A stretch of DNA of 64,000 nucleotides, taken from Alnus glutinosa (Eukaryota; Streptophyta; Magnoliopsida; Fagales; Betulaceae). The notes under the pieces are model-generated. The model ran no database searches and was not told the DNA's origin. It saw only the letters and a program-made list of their open reading frames with translations. Location: the NCBI RefSeq assembly GCF_958979055.1, contig NC_084886.1:9273654-9337653 (forward strand). The letters are read 5' to 3'. The translations under genes and the position numbers were made by a program. Of the stretch, positions 23,561 to 38,280 are shown piece after piece (within the stretch, counting starts at the first letter, position 1; each line of letters starts with the position of its first letter).

Positions 23561-24891
23561 ATACATTATTCGACAGATCCAATTGTTCAAGCTAGGTTTG
23601 GTGGAATCTAATTAGCATAAAAAGTTTTTGGGAAAAATTCACATATCTCCTCAAACTATTATTTAATTAATTGACAATGTTCGATCTCCTCAAACTTTTA
23701 ATTTGTCGATCTTCTTCAACTACCAAAAATTGTTAATATCCCCAATAACAAAAATAACCTTACTTTAATCAAAAAAAAAAAAAAAAAAAACACCCTTACT
23801 GCAATATATTAATTAATTCCTTTATTTTTCAATACAATACCTGCTTAATTACTTAACACCCTTTGCCTATTAATTATTAAAACATTTAAATGATAAAAAC
23901 AAGAAATATTTCGGTCTGTATTCTCTTTCACCTCTCCCTCTTTCCCCTATATACCTCCACATCTCTAACGACCATGAAAACTTCTTTCCATAAAGAGAAA
24001 TGATACACATACATACATATTCCTTATACATCTTTATACAATCAAATTTCAAATTTAACATTGAATTTGTGAGACTCATAAATTCAACGATAAATTTCAA
24101 AATGAGATGTATATGAGATGCATTTATATCATTTTCTTTCCTAAATTATTAAAGCAAATTTCCATATCCAAGTCTAACAAAGGATCTTAATTTTTCTTTA
24201 ATTTATTATATTTTACCAAGTTGTAACAGCTCAAACGACAGAATTTAAATAATTTCAGTTATGATTTTAATAACTTCGCAACACAAATACCCCCCACAAA
24301 TAAAAGAAAAAAAAAGATTTTGATTATCATGATCCAAGGAGCTAGCTAGCTCCTTGCCTATAGGCAAGGATCGATCCTCTCTATATATATATACACACAT
24401 AGAGAGAGAGAGACCAAACCAAATATATATGTATACGTAGTAGTGCTGCTAGACTGCTAGTGCATGCATGACTGAAAATACCATGATGATCGATGGCTTC
24501 CTTAGGTGTGTTTCATCACGAGCTATATATGATCATCCTTAATTAGCCATTGGGTTAATTAGAAACAGCTCATTCTGCTCATGAGAATCCAAAGGAAATC
24601 TCGGTCTTATGTATGTTTAGAACATGATCAGCTCATAATTATACATATATACTTGCTAATTACCATGAGGAGCTCCACATTCTGAATTATTAATTGAAGA
24701 CAGAAAATATATTTATTAATTACATATGATTCGCTACGAAGATATGCAGGAATGTGTTTATGGAATAATTTGTAAACGGACGTATCCTTAATTACCTAGC
24801 TTTATTGGTAATTCTATGCCTTAAATGGCTTCTTTAACCATTTAATAATTCTCTCTCAGACTCTCTGTCTCTGAGAGTCTATCAGGAGGGC
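23561..24891. other. Upstream region of the GT47 gene with chained palindromes
   Basis: AT-rich. It has an A-run at 23770-23790 and three overlapping perfect palindromes at 24336-24355 (AAGGAGCTAGCTAGCTCCTT), 24351-24370 (TCCTTGCCTATAGGCAAGGA) and 24367-24378, followed by TATATATATATA and AGAGAGAGAG runs. These lie about 500-550 bp before the GT47 start codon. No gene seen. Confidence 0.55.
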
Positions 24892-26999
24892 ATGGAGAAA
24901 ATATTGACCGTGGGAAAGTGCCATAATCATCTCTGGTTTGTCTTGCTCATCTTCATTCTTTTAAGCTTCATATTGCTCTTATTTGATAATACGGCTTTAA
25001 CTGGCCGCGGGGATGATCAAAACGGTGTCACTTTTCTGGTCAACAACTTCGTGAATCATCCTGTCACGAAACAGCCTAAATCCAGCAGCTTAGATTTGTG
25101 TTCAGGTCGATACATTTATATGCACCATCTTCCTACCCAATTCAACGACGACTTGCTCAGGAACTGTCGTTCGCTTGTCAAATGGAACGACATGTGCCCG
25201 TATATATCCAACATGGGACTTGGTCCTAGCGTTGACAACAATCCGGAAAATGTTCTGTCGAAAAAGGGTTGGTTTTCGACAAACCAATTTACGTTAGAAG
25301 TCATATTCCACAACAGGATGAAGCACTACGAGTGCTTAACAAACGACTCGTCGTTGGCTTCAGCAATTTATGTACCGTTTTATGCTGGCCTTGACGTGGG
25401 TCGGCATCTTTGGGGTTTTAACATCTCAGTGAGAGATGCGTCTTCTTATAGTCTGCTCAAGTGGCTTTCACAAAAGCCTGAATGGAGAAGAATGTGGGGT
25501 AGAGATCACTTCTTGGTTGGTGGAAGGATTTCTTGGGATTTCAGGAGGAAGACTGAGGATGATTCTGATTGGGGTTCCAAGCTTATGTTTTTGCCCGAAT
25601 CGAAGAACATGACATTGTTGTCAATCGAGTCAAGCTCCTGGAACAATGACTTTGCTATACCATATCCAACCTACTTCCATCCTTCCAAGAAGAGTCAGGT
25701 AACCATAAACTTAATTCACTTACCACTCATAATTATTTTTTTATCATTTTTTAATCATAACCTTAATATTTAAAAAGTGTCAATTTAGTATATTAACATT
25801 TCAAATTATTTTTAATTTCACAATTCGGTTAAGATTTTCTGTTAAATGTGTTTGGAATTGCGATTTTAAATCAAATCGCAAAAAATGAATCGTTTGAAAA
25901 TTACGTTTTTAAAAAATTGCGATTTGAAAATGCAGAAAACTGTATTTTCAAATCGCAAGCAAAGTGATACTTTTTTGAAAACATAGATTTTTAAAGGTTA
26001 AAACTTGCGATTTTATCAAACGCTTAATTGCGTATTTAAAAATCACATTTTTAAATCGCACTATTTGAAATCACAAATCCAAACGGACCAAATTCTCAAA
26101 ATACCCATATATTATTTTTTTTTTTAAAAAAAAAGTATTTTAAGAATTTTGATACTCATCTGTTAGAAAATTTTATGAAAAATATTGTAAGATAGATACA
26201 CTAAATTGACACTTTTTTAAATTTATGGATATGATTGCAAAAGTGATGAAAAATAAAAGGTGATCGATAAGTGAAATTTCTCATAAATTAAATGATTAAA
26301 TTTATCATTGTTTGTCGATTTAAGCTTTTGAGATAACGAATACATTTGATTGAACAGGTAATCCGATGGCAGAAAAAAATGAGAAGAACAAAGAGGCGGT
26401 ACCTCTTCTCTTTCGCCGGAGCCCCACGACCCAATTCAACAAACTCCATTCGAAGCGAGCTTATTGATCAATGCCAATCCTCACCCACATGCAACTTTCT
26501 TGGTTGTTTTAATGGAGCAAGCAAGTGTGACGATCCGGTAAACGTGATGAAGGCATTTCAGAGCTCAGTTTTTTGCTTGCAGCCTCCTGGGGATTCATAC
26601 ACTAGGCGATCAACTTTCGACTCCATTTTGGCCGGCTGTATTCCGGTGTTCTTCCACACGGGCTCTGCTTACAAGCAATACTTGTGGCATTTACCGGAGA
26701 ACTATACCAAGTATTCGGTGATGATACCGCTGAACGATGTGAAGGAAAAAAGGGGTTTTGTCAACGAGACGTTGCTTCGAGTTCCGAAGAAGGTAGTGTT
26801 GGGCATGAGAGAGGAGGTTATAAAGCTGATTCCGAGAATAGTCTATGGCGATCCGAGGTCCAGACGAGTGAGCTTTGAAGATGCATTTGAGATAGCAGTG
26901 AAAGGTATTCTTGAGAGAGTAGAAAGGGTGAGGAGGAAGATTAAGGAGGGTATGGACCCGAGTATTGGTTTCTCCGAACTAAATGGTACCAAGTTGTAA
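24892..26999 (+). CDS. GT47 exostosin-family glycosyltransferase, xyloglucan galactosyltransferase (MUR3/KATAMARI1)-like
   Basis: Two exons, 24892-25698 (ending AGT CAG, then GTAACC) and 26358-26999 (after GAACAG), both in phase 0, giving 482 residues. Residues about 14-31 are one hydrophobic anchor ([17 protein letters not shown]), making it a type II Golgi membrane protein with a lumenal catalytic part. The exostosin domain runs from about 70 ([12 protein letters not shown]) to 450, with the conserved block at about 341-368 ([20 protein letters not shown], then CIPVFF). Known for the family: MUR3-type enzymes add galactose to xyloglucan side chains in the Golgi. The protein is shorter than Arabidopsis MUR3 (619), lacking its long C-terminal tail, as in many paralogues. 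The substrate cannot be fixed from sequence. The 659-bp intron holds a MITE. Confidence 0.9.
25848..26089. mobile_element. Tourist/hAT-like MITE in the GT47 intron
   Basis: The element is rich in AAATCGCA / TGCGATTT motifs in both orientations, with inverted ends (TGTTTGGAATTGCGATTT on the left, AAATCACAAATCCAAACG on the right). A relative is at 42903-43218. No coding content. Confidence 0.65.
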
Positions 27000-28161
27000 T
27001 TGTTTTGCGATCGGCGGCAGGACAGCGGCTAAAATTATGGGCTCTATCTTTCAGAAACAAAGAAACTGGAGGAGAAGAACAGACCGTACGTGCACACAGA
27101 ATTGTATGAGTCAATTTTTTATTATTTTTTTCCTAATTTTTATAATTCATCTACTGGTAGTTTCCTTTGTCATCTCTACCTGCGAGTGTATATATTATAT
27201 ATATTGTGTCTTGAAATTGGTTGGAGAAGGAAAAACGTAACTGTTGTGCTCACAGAAAATATATATATATATATATATATATATTTGCAGCACATAAACC
27301 AGATCCCATCAATAAATATTTACCTTGACTTTATATAATCCCATCAAGTCTAACAATATGAATCTTCTCAAGATGTCTTCGACAGAGCTCCTAAGGGCAA
27401 TCAAAATATACAAGTATCACTCAAGTTCAAGCTGCTTGAATCAAGCATTTCTGGAACTTAAGCATAGGATATGGTTTAGTCATAACACCACGCTTATCTA
27501 CCAGTCCCGTTGGCCACAAATCTTCATCAGCTAACTTTGTCTTCCCTATAGACAAATTTGCACCCTATAGCATTCTTTCCGCTGGACAATTCAACCAACT
27601 CCCATGTTTCACAAAAGTGTTGCGACTCCACCTCTTTTAGCATAACATTCTAAACACACAATGAATATCCACTACCATCTATTAAAGAAAAAGAAATCAT
27701 TTTCCCAAATATATACTCTTCTGGTGCTTTTCAATCACGTTTCTCTCTGCCTTTTATATTTAGCCTGCAAAACAAGAAGAGAGCCAGCGGGTGAGCCTCC
27801 GAGAATCAAGTTATTATTTTTGGCTTAAGGAGAGAAAACAATGGAGAGACAACTTCTGAGGGAGAAAAGTGTGTACCTGAGTTTTAGGAAGAGAATGAAA
27901 CTTTATGACTTTTATGTTAGGCTCTCTTGGGCTCTTTTTGGCTCTTGTAACAATGGGCGCCTCTAATTTGACTAGGTCTTGGGCCCTCAGCCTTAGCCTT
28001 ATTTTCTGTACCCGTCGTAACCAAATCTAATCTTCATAAAATCAGGCATGATAACATTCGAATAGAAAAAAAATTATTCTGAGCAGTCAAGAGCTCAACA
28101 CACTTCAACTATAATATTAACAAAGTCTTCAAGTTGTTGAGACACATCGAAAGGCCGGTGC
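27000..28161. other. Intergenic, between the GT47 gene and the aldo-keto reductase array
   Basis: The first 250 bp are probably GT47 3' untranslated sequence. A (TA)n run lies at about 27258-27282. From about 28040 the sequence matches the 3' flanks of the other AKR copies and is the 3' untranslated region of copy A. No other gene seen. Confidence 0.45.
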
Positions 28162-30369
28162 TTATGCAGCTTTCCATGAAGAAAGTGGTGGGGTTTCAGA
28201 AGTCTTCCAAGTCGCAATGTCATTCGTATATCTATCACCCTTAACAGCATCCTCTGAAGCAAATGATTCAAGTTCAGCCATTTCTTCTGGTGTGAGTTTG
28301 ACAGACAAAGCTCCAATGTTCTGGTTGAAGTTTTCAATCTTGGTGGTTCCCGGAATGGGACACACATCATTCCCTTGGTGATGAACCCAGGCCAGTGCTA
28401 GCTGTGATGGGGTACATCCCTTCCTCTTTGCCATTTCATTAACACGCTCAAATACAATTTTGTTATGCTCAAGATTTTCAGGTTGGAACCTAGGTAGAGA
28501 CTGCAAGCAGTGAATACATACATTAGCATTGATAAGTATACCCACCCTTCTAAATACCAGTATCGGCAATAAGACTGAAACCATTAAATATATTTCAAGG
28601 AGGTAGTGTAATTCATGAACGCAATGATAAGAACACACTTTGACTTAATTCTGTAACAAAGCTATTCTGGCCCTAGGCATCCACAGCTGCTATGCCCTGC
28701 CTTAATTTTCCTAACAATGAAAGATACTGGAGGACAACAAATACATTATCAACTGAGGTAGGCTCATAATGAGTGTAGTTTTGGCATCCCATGCTTACTT
28801 TCTTCGGGTAAAATGTGTCAAGGAAGTACTTGCATATATTAAGTCACTGAGTGCAGTTTTGGCCTCCAAAGAGGAAAAGTGTCCATCATGGATCACTTAT
28901 AAATAATAATCAATCTCTAAGGAGAAGCAAAAAAATAACGGCAAAGAATTAGTTAAGAATTTCTCTTGCTTCAAATAAAAACTAGTTTTTTGCAAAATCA
29001 AATGGAGCTTATGGAAAAAATAAAAAACACCCAAAGGATTTCTTTAATCTCATGCTTAGGAGGTGAATACCATCATAGAAAGGAACTAAACATTCTTATT
29101 GGCTATACGAGAAGTTGAGGTGGGCTACACTATTACACATTGACATCTACACTAAAGATTTTAGCAAACCATTGAGCATCTAGAATGTTGACTACTGAAG
29201 AAATTAAAAGTATGAGTTCATTAAGAGAAACAGAGAAAGCATAATCATCTTTACAAGGTCAATCACTATGTGAGCCAACAGTTACTTGCAAGATAAAAAA
29301 ATATCTCAGAATACTCATAAATGCAGCAATCATGCTATACAACTGTTTGTCTAAATGACTGCCGATTTCATTTTGAAGCTCAACATTTGCGGTACATGTA
29401 CAAACCTCGCTGGAAAGATTCTCAACAGCCTTAAGCCCTGACGAAAAGAATCCCCGTGCTAGCGGACTGTACGCAACAATCCCAATTCCCAGTTCCCTGA
29501 AAAATTGAAATTTGGATTTTGATTATTCTATAACCTCAAAAAAGCAATTGTAATTCAAATTGATGTCTCACCTGCAAGTAGGAATTATTTCTTCCTCCAC
29601 ATCTCTTGTCCACAAAGACCACTCAAGCTGCACAGCTGTTATTGGATGAACCGCATGCGCTCTTCTGATAGTCGAAGCAGAGGCCTCGGACATACCAATG
29701 TACTTGATTTTACCTTCTTCAACTAGTTTCTTCAGTTCCCCAATCTGCAGTAGATCATCCACAAGAAAAGAATTGCTTAATTCATCCTGTACTCTGACCT
29801 TTTGAGTAAACAATCACTGTGCTTGACAGAGGGTAGTTAACGGAGGATGACCGAGTGAAATGTGCGAGGAACGAACCGTGACTTCGATGGGAAGGCGGGT
29901 GTCGACGCGGTGCTGGTAGTAGAGATCGATGCAATCCAAGTCGAGGCGCTTCAAGCTGGCCTCACAGGCCGCTCTCACATATGCCGGATCGCCACGGATC
30001 TCCGTCTTCCCATCCGTTTTGCTAAATCCGAACTTGGTTGCCAATTGCACCCTCTCTCTCACCCCTCCCTTCAAAGCCTGCGGCCCAAGAGACGAAATTT
30101 AAGAACAAACAAAGAAACAAACAAAAGAGAAGAAGAAGAAGAAGTGGGACCTTTCCGAGAAGGATTTCGTTGGTGAAGGGGCCGTAGATGTCGGAGGTGT
30201 CGAGGAAGGTGACGCCGGAGTGGACGGCGTGGTGGATGAGAGCGATCATGTCTTGTTCGGGTTTGGGAGGGCCATAGGAAGCGGACATCCCCATGCAGCC
30301 GAGGCCCTGTGCTGACACCTCCAGTCCCTGAGAACCCAGCTTTATCCTCCCCACTCTTACGGCCTCCAT
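28162..30369 (-). CDS. Aldo-keto reductase copy A (perakine reductase / PCNT115-like), intact
   Basis: Five exons: 30369-30151, 30077-29877, 29744-29572, 29496-29406 and 28500-28162, all with GT-AG borders and matching phases, 340 residues. The (beta/alpha)8 AKR fold is indicated by the catalytic set D57 and Y62 ([11 protein letters not shown]), K88 (ATKFG) and H129 (YYQH). The NADPH-binding part includes [15 protein letters not shown]. The C-terminus is [10 protein letters not shown]. Known for the family: cytosolic NADPH-dependent reduction of aldehydes and ketones, with perakine reductase of alkaloid synthesis as the best-known relative. The substrate here is unknown. Exon 4 is 12 nt shorter than in copies B and D, so NDDYRK becomes SE, in frame. 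First of five tandem copies. Confidence 0.9.
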
Positions 30370-31735
30370 TTCTTTCCTTTTTTCCTATCTTCAACGACAG
30401 CTGCTACTAAATACTACCCACTGGCAGCAGAAACGAAAGTTAACGACAGGCATTCACACTGAGTTCTATTTTCACATTTCTCTAAAATTTTAATAAAACT
30501 TAATAAATATGCCATTTAACCATACTTTTTTTTATTTATTTCTTTCTTTCTTTCATCTCAACAAAACTTATATTTAATGCAAATAGTCCATCAATAAAAT
30601 AAAATATTTAAATTAAAGAAACATTTGGAGAGTTTGATATTTAATAATTTTGAAAAGTAGCTAGTTAAATCAATTAAAGTAGATTTTTATAGTTAAATTT
30701 AGAAAAATATGAACAGTTCAATGCAAATGCTTAGCTCGGTTGTTATTGCGTTAAGGAGTTTGAAAAATTTATACTATATACGAAGTTGTGCTAAGAAAAA
30801 ATTGTTCTTTTTGGTAAAAAAAAAATAGCTTGAAGTGTTTTTTCTACTAAGTTTTTTATAGCCTTTTCATTTATTCACAAAAGCCCTATTTTCAAAAAAA
30901 AAAAAAAATTGCAAGGGAGAAGAATGGATTTAGATTAGATTCCATAAGTTTTGATCTTACTTTTTTTTTTTTTTTTTTGGGATAAATATATTAGCCCTCA
31001 ACTAACAGTTATTTATTTATTTTTTATTTACCTCATGAATTGACATATATGACACTTAGATTTATCAAACTAATATTTTGTTACAATTAAACTCATGTGT
31101 TAGGGTTGACTGTTAGAGTGGATGGAAAACTCATATTTGGCCAAATTCTTCTATAATTACCTTCCCTTTTGACACTTAAAAAATCAAATTTACCCCTTAA
31201 TATTTATTAATTAATAAAAAGCCTAAAAATTAGAAAAAAAAAAAAAAAAAAAAAAAAAAAACAAAAAAAAGGTGGAAACTCTGAGCAAATCAAGATCCGT
31301 TTCTTAATTTTTTTTTTTTTTTTAAAAAAAAATTAGTTTTAATTATTTAATTATTTTGGTCTTTAAAGAAATTATGAATATTATACGAAGAATGACAGAA
31401 AAGTGTCACCTGACCACTTTTCCATCCATACAGACAGCATGCTCTAATGGAGTAGCTTAAAGCAATAAATTAATAGTTTGATAGATTTAAGTGTCACAGC
31501 TATCAGTTCATGAGACTTCATAAAAGATGATTGTTAGTTGAAAAGGCTAAAATATATCACAGCTGCTTATACCATTGAGCCGGCCCTATTCGAACCCATT
31601 GACAACTGTAACGTACAATAACATATATACTAAAAGGGCCAAATTCTGCTTCCAACATAGAAATTTTCGAGAGTATTGCTATATCCAACCTTTCCATCCG
31701 GATGATTAGTGAACCAAATATCTAGCTATGTCATG
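30370..31735. other. Intergenic, upstream of AKR copy A
   Basis: AT-rich with long homopolymer runs (30898-30909, 30961-30979, 31234-31269, 31303-31332). No gene, and no match to the conserved upstream block of copies C-E. Confidence 0.45.
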
Positions 31736-31902
31736 ATAACACATGATAACATTCTAATAGAACATAAATTATTATGAGCAGGCAAGAACTCAGCACTCAA
31801 CACGCTTCATTAATTATAATACTGACAAAGTCTATGAGGATTCATGCTATTGAGACACAGCAAATGGCCTGTGCTTAATTATGCAGCTTTCTACAAAGAA
31901 AA
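31736..31902 (-). pseudogene. AKR 3'-end remnant (last codons plus 3' untranslated region)
   Basis: Aligned by eye, this matches the 3' flank and final codons of the AKR genes (GATAACATTCTAATAGAACA, then GAGGATTCATGCTATTGAGA, then GCAGCTTTC). It stops where exon 5 should continue. It is a leftover of a lost array member between A and B, or of an unequal exchange. Confidence 0.7.
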
Positions 31903-32049
31903 TCTATTATAGAGTCTATTTGAATAAATAAACAAAATGTAGCTTGGTCCCTAAATTTAGAAAAAATCTACCGGAAATTGCGAGGAGTGGGTGGGTTAAA
32001 GGATTGCGTCTTATGACTCTTACGGACTATGTATACATCACGTAAGATT

Positions 32050-32392
32050 GACACGCGTGATAATCCTAATTTATGTCTAATGTTCATTGATACTGAAGAA
32101 ACTCATAATCAAATGAAAAAATGAAGACAATATCGAAATTAGAGAAAATAGAGATAAAGATGAGTGATTCGGTATTAGATATCTATATTCACCACTAGGA
32201 AAGAGCCCGAATGGGCTCTATTATGCTCTTATTCTTCGATAATATTTTTAATATAAAATACTTTTGTTTATAGGAGAATTGTGGTAGGTGAACATAATGC
32301 AAGCATAGTAGATGAAGATAATATCAAATAAAATTTGAGTACAATTAAATATGAACATACATTATAACATCCCCTCAAACTCAAGGTGAAAA
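32050..32392 (-). mobile_element. Possible Ty1/copia 3' LTR remnant
   Basis: Read on the minus strand, a polypurine-tract-like TTGAGTTTGAGGGG is followed directly by ATGTTATAATG and AT-rich LTR-like sequence to about 32050, the usual layout at a copia 3' LTR. An old, incomplete fossil with no internal coding region recognised. Confidence 0.4.
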
Positions 32393-33150
32393 TTTGTGAA
32401 ATCTTGAGTTTGATTTTCTTTTTTCTTTCTTTTTTTTTTAAAAAAAAAAATCGTGAAAAGGAGATAGAGGCAACCGGTGACAATGGTCGGATATGATGGT
32501 TGGAGAATGGCCAAAGATGGTGGATTACCAGAAATGGTTACCGAAAAATCGTCGAAATTGATGGCGGCCGAAGATGATATCAGTGGCCGAAAATGGGCCA
32601 CAAAATAGGCTGAACTTTGGCAAATACAAGGCCAACTTGAGCCGAAAAATGGGTTTGGATCATCAAACAAGACCAACAAAGTCCAAATAATTAGGCCAAC
32701 AAAGAGCCGAAAGATGGGCACCAAATATAGGCCACTTTACCAAATACATGTATATATTATTGATAACAAACAAGATGCATGTAGCTCACGATCAGCAATA
32801 ACATTTCTAGATCAGACAATGACTTAATATGATGAACAATGCATACTACTGATCACATAATACACTTGAATTCTGCGACTACAGCACAAGAAAATTTTAG
32901 AAAATAAAATTGTGATGGTGACCAAAGTACCACCAGTACTTGATTGCAGGGTCAATTTCACAGTGAGATCTTACTTTTACCAATCAGCAGATTTGGAGAA
33001 GAAGGCTTTCACTCTCTTGGGCGGGCACGCCAAAGGGAACTAAAAGCACGTTGCCTGGAGAAATAGTCATTATAGGGTGAATTTGTTGCAGCACTGCTAC
33101 CTAGAAGAGAATGAGGCCATCTCAACAAAGTCTGTGTTCAGATCTTCATA
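32393..33150. other. Intergenic, between copia-like remnant and AKR copy B
   Basis: A repeat-rich segment (32460-32730) has many GGCCGAAAATGG / AATGGTTACC-like words and looks retroelement-derived, but cannot be classified. The remainder is unremarkable; copy B 3' untranslated sequence begins near 33140. Confidence 0.35.
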
Positions 33151-33286
33151 AAATCAGGCATGATAACATCCTAACAGACTATAACTTATTCTGAGCAGAG
33201 TCAATAACTCAACACGCTTCAATTATAATATTGACAAAGTAGTCTATGAGGATTCAAGTTATTGGAACACAGCAAAAGGTCTGTGC

Positions 33287-35722
<2,436 letters not shown>

Positions 35723-35837
35723 TTCTTCCTTCTCTACAACAACAACAGCTGATACTTGTACCACTGGCAGCAGAAAAACCCAAGGTCTTGATTTGAGGGA
35801 ATTTCCAAAATCTCTGGAATTGTTGGTATTAGCGATG

Positions 35838-36107
35838 ATACCGAGCTTGTTTGGTAACTCATCCAAACAATTTTCATTTTCATTTTACTTCTCCCAAAAA
35901 TATCAAATCAAAAACATTCTTACTTTTTTACACTTTTTACATCACATCAATAATTTTTTATTATTATTCAACCAAAAAAACTCACTACAAAACAAAACTT
36001 TTTCACTTTCCTATAAAACATTCTCAAATTTTATATCACATCAATCATTTCTTACTACTATTCAAATAAATATTCCAATTCACAATCACTTACCAAACAC
36101 ACTCGGT
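35838..36107. mobile_element. MITE in the promoter of AKR copy B
   Basis: Inverted ends CCGAGCTTGTTTGGTAA (left) and TTACCAAACACACTCGG (right) enclose about 230 bp of AT-rich sequence in which ATCACATCAATAATTT-like words recur. A related fragment lies at 40510-40695. It begins about 115 bp upstream of the copy B start codon. Confidence 0.75.
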
Positions 36108-36175
36108 GTCTCCAAAATTTTGGTTCCAGTTTTCTCCGCTGGTCTAAAGAGAGAGACGAGAGAAGTAAACGGTAT

Positions 36176-36320
36176 GGTTAAAAATATATATATTTAAAAA
36201 TGTAGAACATAAAAAATACAAAACTGCCCCACGTGATTTGCAAACTTTATTTTTTTATTTAAAATTGACGAAAATTCATGTCAGCACCATGTGGCACCAT
36301 TCAACATGCGACACGTGGCC

Positions 36321-36356
<36 letters not shown>

Positions 36357-36737
36357 TTTTAAGGCTTTAAAAAAATAATAATAAAAAAAATTGTAAAGGT
36401 GGCTCAGCCATTCCTTTTGGGCCACATGGGGGTGGCTGCGCCACTTCCAAGGTAAAAATAAGTTTTTTTTGTCTTTCCTGTTTTGCCCATGGGGTGGCCG
36501 GCCCTACAATTTAGCCTTAAAATTTTAAAAAAATAAAAAATAGTGTGGCCACGTGTTGCATTTTGAATGGTGACACGTGACACTGACGTGTATTTTTATC
36601 AGTTTTGGATGGAAAAATTGACGGAGATACCATTTTCATATTTTCCAATACCACAGATACCACCTATGATAAAAATTAAAACTGATGGGACAAAAAATAA
36701 AGTTTGCAAACCACATGAGCAAGTAGGTATTTAACCC
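36176..36737. mobile_element. Mutator-type MITE with long inverted repeats
   Basis: The left segment (36229-36325) and the right segment (36540-36737) are inverted copies: CACGTGATTTGCAAACTTTA against TAAAGTTTGCAAACCACATG, and GGCACCATTCAACATGCGAC against its counterpart near 36555-36580. The middle has GGCTCAGCCATTCC and GGGCCACATGGGGGTGGC, words also found at 51955-52190. A (TA)n run lies at 36325-36352. Non-coding. Target duplications not settled. Confidence 0.6.
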
Positions 36738-37293
36738 TAAAATTTTAGGAAGTATGAATTTATGGTCACTATTTTTCAATTTTTTTAATATCAACCTTCA
36801 AATTTAACGTTAAATCCTAACAAAAAAAAAAAAAGTGAAATTTCCAAAATATTCCATTTCTTTTGAAGAAAAGAAAAATGTGACCTATAGATTTACTCAT
36901 TATTGAATCTCCACATATTTAGTAGTAGATTTACTCATTTTTTATATGGAGATAGACAAGGGATGAACAAAAGATAAAAACCAAATATTTATCTTTTAAC
37001 TATAACAAAATATAATATAATGAGGAATGCTAGAATTTCTTTTAGTGTTATTCTTATGCCCATCTAAAAGGACATAGATGTAATAAAAAAAATTACATTT
37101 ATGTTCTTTTGAATGATATGAATATAATTTTTTAATCAAAAAAATTTCATCTATATCATTCCAAATAAACACTAGAAGAATACTAAAAAGAATAAAAGAA
37201 GCATAACTCTTGTATATAAGACTTTGTCAACATTTCTTTTTTTTTTTTTACAAAAAAAAAAAAAAAAAGGTGTTGACGAAGTCTTATAAATCT

Positions 37294-38280
37294 AAGCACT
37301 ACCAAAAAAACATAAAAAATCATTTTTAGCCACCTGCCGTTAGCCACGTAGCGTTAGCAACATAGATCCCGCGTGACTAATCAAGTAGTTGCTAAATGGA
37401 AATTAGCGACGTGGCAATTTTTAACATGTGGTTATTTAGTGACATCGTACTTTAGCCACCTGGCACTTAGCATGTGACTAATTTTAGTGACATGGCACTA
37501 AGCCAAGTCGCTAAAATCAAATTCTCTTTCTTTCTTTTTTTTCTTTTTTTTTTTTTTTACAAAAACCATTTTTTGTTCTTTATTTTTTATTTCTTAATAT
37601 TCCTCTGGTTCAGTGATCCGGTCGATGGTCGGAGTCGTTGCGCGATTTGGGCTTGAAGATGATCGAGGTAGAAGATGCCGGCGGCGAGTGTCGGTGGCTA
37701 GGAGGCCGACGCAGATGAGGAAAACAACTAAGCCGAAGGTCGAAGATCCAGCAAATCTGTTAGATCTACATGTAGACGAAGCAACAGTAGGGCCGGCGGT
37801 GGCTTTTGTGGCAAGCGAGGTCCTCATACCGGTGAGCGTCATTCGGAGGTCTCGAAGTTCCTCGTACCAGCAGGGTTGGTGGGTTTGAGCGTCGTTCAGA
37901 GGAGCTCTCGTGGTGATGTGGCAAATAAACCATGTCACTCAATTTTCAAATCCTAAAAAACATTTGAATTTTTTATTTTTTATTTTTAAAAAAAGTAGTG
38001 ACGTGCTTTATTTGCCACATCACTAATTGGCGACATGACAATTTTGAAAAATTAATGGCATGGTTTATTTGCCACGCCACTAATTGGCGACGTGACAATA
38101 ATTCACGTCACAAAATAGGAAAATTGATACTTTTGAACATGTTAATTAGCGACGTGAAAAATTTAACGACATGCCACTTTTAAACACTTCGTTAATTAGC
38201 GACATGGCAAATAAGCCATGTCACTAAATTTAGTGTCATGCAAATAAACCTTCTTAAACTTCAGGTTTTATGTAGTGAAG
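37294..38280. mobile_element. Non-autonomous CACTA transposon (37297-38277)
   Basis: Ends are CACTACCAAAAAAACATAAA and, inverted, CACTACATAAAACCTGAAG, flanked by a 3-bp duplication AAG at 37294-37296 and 38278-38280: a CACTA (En/Spm) signature. Subterminal TTAGCGACGTGGC / GCGACATGGCAAATAA words repeat many times at both sides, as transposase-binding arrays do. The middle (37594-37938) is more GC-rich and has open frames on both strands but no recognisable protein. The paralogous flank of copy D (58211-58230) reads CTAAGCGTTTGATCTGTCCT without the element, confirming its borders. Confidence 0.9.

Noticed and set aside
32393-32750. Repeat-rich AATGG/GGCCGAAAA segment considered as a coding repeat
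   Set aside because: No sustained frame; more like internal or LTR sequence of an unclassified retroelement.
37594-37938. Overlapping open frames on both strands inside the CACTA element
   Set aside because: No recognisable domain; opposite frames shadow each other in GC-rich DNA.
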